In this document: positions 27,589-32,010 of the stretch, one piece after another
Layout of the letters: each line of letters opens with the position of its first letter
Numbering within the stretch: the stretch's first letter is position 1
IMG/VR virus record: IMGVR_UViG_3300043294_000133
Location: 1-32,010 of that record
From: a virus
DNA length: 32,010 nucleotides
Direction: 5' to 3' (one strand)
Notes under the pieces: generated by a model
The model's input: the letters and a program-made list of their open reading frames with translations, nothing else
The model's database searches: none
What the model was told of the DNA's origin: nothing
Position numbers and translations under genes: made by a program

Positions 27589-27917
27589 CGTCCCTCGAAT
27601 GCCCGTGACCGCAGGTGGGCGGCACAATGCGCGTGAAGCGCCAGCGGCTCTTTGCCTGCCTCTACCAGCGCTCGGCACTTCGCGCACACTCCCTCCACCG
27701 CTGAGGGCTCCAGCTCCACCGGAGGCCCCTGGCGCTCGGGCAGGATCGCCGCCCGCTTGGTGATGAAGAAGGGCCGCATCCCCGCCGTGCCTTCGGGTTT
27801 GCCGCGATGCCCACCCTCATGGGCTGGCCCGGCAGAGGGTCGGTGACCAGCCCCGCTCGAGGGTGTTCCTTTCGCCGCGAGGGCCGCGGCGCGTTCCATC
27901 GGGTGTTTCGTTCTCAC
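27585..27917 (-). CDS. Small Cys/His protein, 110 aa
   Basis: GTG at 27917; the upstream gene's tail supplies AGGA eight bases before. The N-terminal half is low complexity (Gly/Pro/Ala/His), so an internal ATG at MRPFFITKRAAILPERQG may be the real start. The C-terminus VCAKCRALVEAG with HAHCAAHLRSRAFE suggests a CxxC...HxxC zinc site. It is coupled to the methyltransferase (ATGA). Function unknown. Confidence 0.55.
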   Translation of the reverse strand: MRTKHPMERAAALAAKGTPSSGAGHRPSAGPAHEGGHRGKPEGTAGMRPFFITKRAAILPERQGPPVELEPSAVEGVCAKCRALVEAGKEPLALHAHCAAHLRSRAFEGR

Positions 27918-27927
27918 GCGAAGCGTC

Positions 27928-28368
27928 CTACTCCTCGACCCGCTCGCGCGTCTCGCTGCCGGAGCCGACGGACCCCATCATGTTGGGTCCGCCGCTGATC
28001 GGCACGGGAACAAAGGCGTTCTCGCGCACGCTGCGGTTCTTGAAGACGAGGCTCGCGAAGTCGAAGACCTTGCCCAGCATCTCCTCCTTGACCTTCACCC
28101 GCTCCTCGGCGATGGCCAGTTTCGCCTCCCGGCCCTCGACCTCCGTGATCCGCTTCGCGATGGTCTGGTATTCGCCCCGGTAGCGGTCGCGCTCCTGCTC
28201 TACCGCGCGAGCGGCGGCGGCGGCGGAGTCCACCTTGGACTGCGCCTCCTTCTGCTCGTAGGACTTGAGGCGGTCCCGCATCGTCTGGACGGCGGCCAAG
28301 CCCTCCAGTGTCAGCGTCTTCTGAGCGACAACCTCATCAATCGCGGCCATCAGCTTGTCATCCGACAT
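27928..28368 (-). CDS. Coiled-coil protein, 146 aa
   Basis: ATG at 28368 follows AGGAGA. Almost the entire N-terminal 100 residues are a charged heptad-like helix (VQTMRDRLKSYEQKEAQSK, AAARAVEQERDRYRGEYQT, IAKRITEVEGREAKLAIAE), then a short Val/Gly-rich end (AFVPVPISGGPNMMGSVGSG). It lies between exonuclease and methyltransferase genes; a recombination accessory or scaffold is possible, but not shown. Confidence 0.65.
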   Translation of the reverse strand: MSDDKLMAAIDEVVAQKTLTLEGLAAVQTMRDRLKSYEQKEAQSKVDSAAAAARAVEQERDRYRGEYQTIAKRITEVEGREAKLAIAEERVKVKEEMLGKVFDFASLVFKNRSVRENAFVPVPISGGPNMMGSVGSGSETRERVEE

Positions 28369-28501
28369 CGAATCTCCTGGTGAGTGGTACGCCTAAAGAC
28401 CACACCCATCTATGAAAAGACTTGGCCCCCACGGCGGGCTTGCAGCGCCGAGGCCCGCTCTGCCCATGCACCATTCCCCGAGAAACGCGCTTGGGGGCCA
28501 T
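28358..28501 (-). CDS. Possible small ORF, 47 aa
   Basis: MAPKRVSRGMVHGQSGPRR and onward to RRFDVG; basic, no domain, end overlaps the next gene start by 11 bases. The ribosome site (GAGG only 2 bases before ATG) is poorly placed and the DNA is highly structured, so it may be non-coding. Confidence 0.25.
   Translation of the reverse strand: MAPKRVSRGMVHGQSGPRRCKPAVGAKSFHRWVWSLGVPLTRRFDVG
28423..28500 (-). other. Structured intergenic element downstream of the exonuclease gene
   Basis: TGGCCCCCA (28423-28431) pairs with TGGGGGCCA (28492-28500), enclosing a 60-base interior that holds a further GCGGGC/GCCCGC hairpin. On the minus strand, GTCTTTTC follows the outer arm, so it may be a branched terminator or attenuator between the exonuclease and coiled-coil genes. 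Confidence 0.4.
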
Positions 28502-28505
28502 TGCC

Positions 28506-29177
28506 TCAGTCCAGCACGCCCGCAAGGGCGGCCGTCAGGTTCTCAGTGGCCGGCGCACTCTGCACCGGCACGACGCCCTTCTTCCGCAGGTCCTCGCGGG
28601 CCACCAGCATCCGACCCACGAACTCCCCGACGACTTCGGCCAGCGTCTTGATGAACGCATCGTCGCGCTGGAAGCGCAGCAGCACGGGCGGGAGTGTCGG
28701 ATGGTAACTCAGGAAGTCCCACCACTTCCGGCCGGTGATCCACAGCGCCCCTTGCACCTGGCAGCGGTACTGGGCCGGGTCGTCGTCCAGCAGGTAGCCG
28801 ATGTGCACGGCGGCCGAGGGACACTTGATCTCGCAGCCGTCGTCGTCCCCGACGAGCAGGTCGGGCGAGCAGCCGACGAGCCGGTCGTCCCGCAGGATGA
28901 TGCCGGGCCGCACAGGATCGCAGTCCCGCTCCAGCGCGTAGTAGCCGATCGCCGCCTTCTCCAGTTCCGTGCCCCGCTGCATAAACTGCGTCACGTCCTC
29001 GTCCACGTTGACACCGAGGCACCATTCGGCGAGGAGCTGGAGCAGATACTTCTGGGAGCCAGCCAGCGGCTTCCCGGTGAAGGGAGAGAGGATGTCCTTG
29101 AAGCGGGACGCGGTGGGGATGCCGCGCCGAGCTTCGAGCCACTCAGGCGAGCCCTGAGCCATCGTGAGTTCGATCAC
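28506..29177 (-). CDS. YqaJ-type viral recombinase exonuclease, 223 aa
   Basis: GTG at 29177 overlaps the annealing-protein stop (GTGA). It carries the YqaJ/lambda-exo opening MAQGSPEWLEARRGIPTASR, RGTELEKAAIGYY with acidic residues at 71 and 73, then D106 in CSPDLLV and E116-I-K118 in GCEIKCPSA, the PD-(D/E)XK core, and YRCQVQGALWITGRKWWDF with the conserved Gln. It digests one strand of dsDNA ends and pairs with the adjacent ERF protein in single-strand annealing recombination. Length is normal. A longer N-terminal frame is a shadow of the upstream gene. Confidence 0.9.
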   Translation of the reverse strand: MIELTMAQGSPEWLEARRGIPTASRFKDILSPFTGKPLAGSQKYLLQLLAEWCLGVNVDEDVTQFMQRGTELEKAAIGYYALERDCDPVRPGIILRDDRLVGCSPDLLVGDDDGCEIKCPSAAVHIGYLLDDDPAQYRCQVQGALWITGRKWWDFLSYHPTLPPVLLRFQRDDAFIKTLAEVVGEFVGRMLVAREDLRKKGVVPVQSAPATENLTAALAGVLD

Positions 29178-30055
29178 TTGGCCACTCCGCTCTGGCCGCG
29201 CTTCGCCTCGAGCGTGTGGACGAGGGCCGGATACCGGGCCGCAGGGATGTCCTCCAGCTTCTCGACCATCGCGGCGCGCAGGATGCGCTCCGTCTTCACA
29301 CCCACCTCTTCGGCCAGCGAGATGAGGTCCGTCACCTGCTGCTCCGTGATCTTCTCCTGGTCGTCCTGCTCGCCATCCGTGTCCGGCTCTGCCGTGACCA
29401 ACCCAAAGGCTTGGATGATCGTGTACCGCTCCCCGAAGGTCAGGGCGCCGGCTGGCTTCTGCTGGTCGCTCATGCCTGGGTTGCTGTTCTCGACCGGGCA
29501 GGTGAACGACGCAGAGCGGCTGTACCCGTCCCGATGCAGGACGGTGCAGGTGGTCGTCAACTTCCCCGCCTCGATGGTGTTGCTCCACGAGTAGGAGAGC
29601 CCGAGGTCGCCGCAGATCGGGTTGATGACGGCCTGGATGTCCTTCAGCTCGGCATGGCGGTAGTGGATCCGCACGCCGGACTTCGTGACGTAGTCCACCA
29701 GCTTGCCCTTGTCGATGGCAGGGCAGCGCTTGGTGAACTCGCTCATCGCCGCGGCGAAGGTGCGCCGTGCCTCGGCGTCACGCTCCTCATTCCGCATCTG
29801 GATCAACTGCTTCAGCTTCTCGATGTCGAGGTCCTTGTCGATGGCGAGCCGCAGGAGCGGGTCGTCCTGATGGCGCACCAGCGCGACACGGGGGCGAGGC
29901 GGACGCGCCGTCGAGTCCTGACGGCACCGCTCGCAGAGATCGCCGTCGTCGGACGTGCGGTTCGGCGGGAGCTTGGCACCGCAGCCCCAGCAGAACACGG
30001 CCGTCAGTACTTCGGCTTCGATCTGGGGACTTCTCGGCTTGGCTGACGTACCCAT
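29174..30055 (-). CDS. ERF-family single-strand annealing protein with N-terminal zinc ribbon, 293 aa
   Basis: The ATG at 30055 is my start choice (GAAGAGG upstream); GTG 30133 is a longer alternative. Residues 22-44 form a zinc ribbon, CWGCG with later CERC. Following a charged linker and helix, the ERF core reads SEFTKRCPAIDKGK, RIHYRHAELKDIQAVINPIC, GLSYSWSN, LTTTCTVLHRDGYSRS and GALTFGERYTIIQAFGLV, matching P22 Erf-type annealing proteins. It anneals complementary ssDNA. The ribbon may assist DNA or partner binding, an uncommon fusion in my experience. It overlaps the exonuclease gene by 4 bases. Confidence 0.85.
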   Translation of the reverse strand: MGTSAKPRSPQIEAEVLTAVFCWGCGAKLPPNRTSDDGDLCERCRQDSTARPPRPRVALVRHQDDPLLRLAIDKDLDIEKLKQLIQMRNEERDAEARRTFAAAMSEFTKRCPAIDKGKLVDYVTKSGVRIHYRHAELKDIQAVINPICGDLGLSYSWSNTIEAGKLTTTCTVLHRDGYSRSASFTCPVENSNPGMSDQQKPAGALTFGERYTIIQAFGLVTAEPDTDGEQDDQEKITEQQVTDLISLAEEVGVKTERILRAAMVEKLEDIPAARYPALVHTLEAKRGQSGVAK

Positions 30056-30150
30056 CGGGGAACCATCCTCTTCAACCCTTCGGATCAGCCCGGGCAGCGC
30101 GGGGTCGATACGCCGATGCCCAGGAGGCCGCACAGAAGCGGCGAGCGAAC

Positions 30151-30288
30151 TTAGTCTCCGTCTGGGTCGAACGCAAATACCTCAGGGGAGGCACAGCGGG
30201 GGCACTCCTCCGCGAGTTTCGCCCCGTCCTCCATCACGGCGAAGTCCTCGCTCGGGGCCGTCAGGCCGCAACTGTGACAGTGCATCAT
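30151..30288 (-). CDS. Mini zinc-ribbon protein, 45 aa
   Basis: The tandem ATGs at 30288/30285 follow a perfect TAGGAGGT ribosome site, strong evidence of real translation. The peptide MMHCHSCGLTAPSEDFAVM, then CPRC near residues 29-32, is a compact four-Cys zinc ribbon, ending in an acidic FAFDPDGD. It lies in front of the ERF gene after an unpaired 95-base leader. Function unknown. Confidence 0.65.
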   Translation of the reverse strand: MMHCHSCGLTAPSEDFAVMEDGAKLAEECPRCASPEVFAFDPDGD

Positions 30289-30297
30289 CGTGACCTC

Positions 30298-30522
30298 CTA
30301 CCGCTTCTTCCGTGAACGCTTCGGCTTCGCCTGCATCACCTTCGCCATGTGCGCCCGGATGAAGATGGCCCCGAAGGGCACCTCGACCTCGGCCGGCCCG
30401 TGTCGCCGTGTCCGGAGCGGCCGGAGCCGAATCGTGCGGCTCGTCAGCTCACAGACGAGCGGGCCTTCGGTGTCGCTCTCGACGCGACGAACGACGGGGC
30501 GGTGATCGGTGGCTTTGGTCAC
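30298..30522 (-). CDS. Small basic protein, 74 aa
   Basis: GTG at 30522 overlaps the upstream stop. The sequence is beta-rich and basic (VCELTSRTIRLRPLRTRR, EVEVPFGAIFIRAHMAKV) with a KPKRSRKKR tail. Possible DNA-binding role; family not recognised. Confidence 0.6.
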   Translation of the reverse strand: MTKATDHRPVVRRVESDTEGPLVCELTSRTIRLRPLRTRRHGPAEVEVPFGAIFIRAHMAKVMQAKPKRSRKKR

Positions 30523-30761
30523 GCAATCTCCTTGACGATGATTGCGTCGTGCTTCTCGATGGCCTCGATGAGCGCCTTCGCGTCCTTCTTCACTTCGGCG
30601 CTTCCAGCGGCGACCATACCGCGCAGCATCGGGAGATCGTCCGTCGTCAGGGTAGCCTCCACGGGAAACTCGTAGAGGTTGCGCAGCGAGAACTTCATCC
30701 CGTCACTCAACGGATTCCAGTGTTCCGCAGGCACGGGCATCCATCCGAGATTCGTGCTCAC
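30519..30761 (-). CDS. Hypothetical protein, 80 aa
   Basis: The GTG at 30761 overlaps the upstream stop (GTGA) with GGAGG five bases upstream. Beta start (VSTNLGWMPVPAEHWNPLSD) then helices (DDLPMLRGMVAAGSAEV, KKDAKALIEAIEKHDAII). It resembles small proteins found next to recombination genes; function unknown. Confidence 0.6.
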   Translation of the reverse strand: MSTNLGWMPVPAEHWNPLSDGMKFSLRNLYEFPVEATLTTDDLPMLRGMVAAGSAEVKKDAKALIEAIEKHDAIIVKEIA

Positions 30762-31264
30762 CACAGCCTCCGATCATCGCTGCCGATGCCGGCCCACCGC
30801 AGCAAGGTGTCTACCTCACACCGCAGCACGACCCCTGACGGGATGCCGTGCGCCCGCTGGTTCGCCTCACGGACCGCCTCGTCCATTCTGCGCAGATGGG
30901 CTGCGAAGCTCGGGAGTGGGACATCCTCCATCGAGTCGAAGTCGGGCGGTGGATACGCCAGACAGGTGAGGCAACTACCGTCGGCCGTGAGCAGCGCGCC
31001 GCAGCGATGGCAGCGCGGACAGTCCACGCAAGTCCCATCGGCGAACAGGATCGCACCGCACCGCTGGCATCGGGGGTAGCAGGCGGCAGGGGCGGAAGCC
31101 ACGGGCAGGGATGCCTGCGGACGGACAGCGCGTGCCATCCGTGGTGCCGTCCCCCGCCGCTGGTCGAGCTTCCTGCGGCAGTAGTAGACCACGGCCAACA
31201 GCAGGCCGTAGAAGAGCCATCCCGCAAGCGGGCTGGTGTCGAGCCAGGTCCACACGGCGTTCAC
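30758..31264 (-). CDS. Membrane-anchored tandem zinc-ribbon protein, 168 aa
   Basis: The GTG at 31264 overlaps the TGA of the preceding (frameshifted) gene. Residues ~12-29 (PLAGWLFYGLLLAVVYYC) form a single membrane helix. Two near-identical repeats follow: CQRCGAILFADGTCVDC and CHRCGALLTADGSCLTC, each able to bind one zinc. A charged helical C-terminus (AAHLRRMDEAVREANQRA) follows. It would sit in the inner membrane with a cytoplasmic double ribbon. No known phage family comes to mind. Confidence 0.65.
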   Translation of the reverse strand: MNAVWTWLDTSPLAGWLFYGLLLAVVYYCRRKLDQRRGTAPRMARAVRPQASLPVASAPAACYPRCQRCGAILFADGTCVDCPRCHRCGALLTADGSCLTCLAYPPPDFDSMEDVPLPSFAAHLRRMDEAVREANQRAHGIPSGVVLRCEVDTLLRWAGIGSDDRRLW

Positions 31265-31483
31265 TTGCGCTTCCCGCCTTCCGGGGCCTCGGTGGTCGGT
31301 GGCGTCTCGACCGCCGTCTCCTCGTCGTCTTCCCCCGCGACGTAGCCCATCAACTGTTGCACCGCCTCGATCAGCGCGATCCGGCGAATGATCCGGGCCG
31401 ATGCCTTGAGGTGTGTGGCGTTCGGTCCGCCGCTCCTCGAGGTCCTCGGGCAGGTTCTTCCGAATAGCGAGGAGCGTATTCAT
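31261..31483 (-). pseudogene. Frameshifted small gene (about 74 codons)
   Basis: The ATG at 31483 overlaps the upstream stop (ATGA), reading MNTLLAIRKNLPEDLEERR TERHT. The TGA that overlaps the next GTG lies in the +1 frame, which reads LKASARIIRRIALIEAVQQ, then LMGYVAGEDDEETAVETPP. The 223 bases are one more than a whole number of codons. The likely seam is at CCACACACCTCAAGG near 31406-31420. Cause: sequencing error, mutation, or programmed +1 shift. Confidence 0.55.
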
Positions 31484-31758
31484 TGGGCCGCCTGCCACTC
31501 ACGGACAGCTTGGACATCCTCGCAGACCCGCTCGCTATCATCGAACTGGCGGGTATCGAAGCCTCGCTCACAATACGAGCAGACAAAGTACGGCTGTCCA
31601 GGGAACCGCTCATGGCGAGAGGGTGTGACGTGCATAACGTGCCGGAGATCGTACCCGAGGGGCGCCTCGGGATTGGGCCAGCGGAGTTCCCAGCGGCCGT
31701 CCACCCCTTCGCGGTCATCCCCGACGTTGAGGGGCAGCGGGCGAACGGTGGGGGTCAC
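31480..31758 (-). CDS. Small protein with CxxC, 92 aa
   Basis: GTG at 31758 overlaps the upstream stop. Contains RWELRWPNPEAPLGYDLRH and a late FVCSYCERGFDTRQF with one CxxC pair. It probably folds as a small zinc-finger-like domain. Function unknown. Confidence 0.6.
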   Translation of the reverse strand: MTPTVRPLPLNVGDDREGVDGRWELRWPNPEAPLGYDLRHVMHVTPSRHERFPGQPYFVCSYCERGFDTRQFDDSERVCEDVQAVREWQAAQ

Positions 31759-31967
31759 GCGCTTGCCTTCGCCAGCGCGGCGCACTTGTGGAAGTGGAAC
31801 CGCTCGGGGATGACAAGCCCCTGATCCTTCAGCCCCGGATCAACTAGGAACTCGACCGGGTACGACTTCCCGGTGCGCACGGATTTCACCCACGCGATGT
31901 CGCCGCCGCACCGCTTGCACTTGCTCGGGCGGCATGGCTCCCCGAGTCCTGGCGTGTGCGCGCTCAT
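31755..31967 (-). CDS. Zinc-ribbon small protein, 70 aa
   Basis: ATG at 31967 follows GGAAGGTG. CKRCGGDIAWVKSVRTGKSY then PVEFLVDPG is a pattern often seen in short phage proteins whose second metal ligands come later (here FHFHKC). Role unknown. Confidence 0.65.
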   Translation of the reverse strand: MSAHTPGLGEPCRPSKCKRCGGDIAWVKSVRTGKSYPVEFLVDPGLKDQGLVIPERFHFHKCAALAKASA

Positions 31968-32010
31968 CGGGACACCTTCCGCTTCTGCTGTCGGTTGCGC
32001 CAGACAAGCC
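31964..32010 (-). CDS. C-terminal end of an upstream gene, cut by window edge
   Basis: The frame reading LVWRNRQQKRKVSR then TGA overlaps the next ATG as ATGA, following the rule of the window. Only the basic last 14 residues are visible. Confidence 0.5.
   Translation of the reverse strand, partial: LVWRNRQQKRKVSR

Noticed and set aside
27588-27687. N-terminal extension of the methyltransferase
   Set aside because: The extra residues are the out-of-frame reading of the upstream gene; the ATG at 27588 has a stop/start overlap and begins the conserved motif region.
29178-29588. N-terminal extension of the YqaJ exonuclease
   Set aside because: It overlaps the conserved ERF gene in another frame; the family starts close to QGSPEW.
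1-32010. tRNA genes, integrase, repressor or attachment site
   Set aside because: No cloverleaf-like sequence, recombinase motif or paired direct repeats of att type were seen, so lifestyle (temperate or lytic) cannot be stated.

Overview
The window is a dense, GC-rich stretch of a tailed bacteriophage genome, either free phage or prophage. Every supportable gene lies on the minus strand, so genes are read from position 32010 down to 1. Diagnostic genes are a PBSX-type large terminase, a YqaJ-type exonuclease, an ERF-type single-strand annealing protein, a DUF1376 (YdaU-like) replication protein, a phage beta-class DNA methyltransferase, and beta-rich virion proteins. There are no rRNA, tRNA, integrase, repressor or host housekeeping genes. 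High GC and GTG-rich starts suggest a high-GC bacterial host, but nothing identifies it. Portal, major capsid, integrase and lysis genes were not recognised and may lie outside the window.

Layout in transcription order. (1) 32010-27585: early/recombination block with small zinc-ribbon proteins, a membrane-anchored double zinc-ribbon protein, ERF annealing protein, YqaJ exonuclease and a coiled-coil protein. (2) 27588-23757: DNA methyltransferase with an HNH endonuclease nested in another frame, two small genes, and the DUF1376 replication gene with iteron-like repeats inside it. (3) 23764-19105: about 16 very small genes joined by 4-base stop/start overlaps. Several unrelated ones share C-terminal tails and junction DNA. 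The block ends with a GNAT acetyltransferase and a structured intergenic region with a probable intrinsic terminator. (4) 18757-16638: zinc ribbon, small-terminase-like protein and large terminase. (5) 16641-11483: about 18 small genes of unknown role where portal and capsid genes would be expected. (6) 11486-7848: two double-domain GT-A glycosyltransferases around a SAM methyltransferase. (7) 7775-1: virion (neck/tail) proteins, including a paralogous pair, a large nozzle-like protein with an Fn3-like C-terminus, a free-standing HNH endonuclease and a truncated tail-fibre-like gene.

The recombination pair probably supplies Red/Rec-like single-strand annealing recombination, and DUF1376 may start replication near the iteron-like repeats. 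The methyltransferase may protect phage DNA, terminase packages it, and the glycosyltransferase cassette may decorate the virion or host surface. Four things stand out most. The HNH gene is nested in the still-open methyltransferase frame. The small-ORF array shows shared-tail junction repeats. A +1 frameshift interrupts an otherwise perfect overlap chain at 31261-31483. A terminator-like hairpin lies inside the GNAT coding sequence. Assignments rest on reading motifs by eye; no database search was run.
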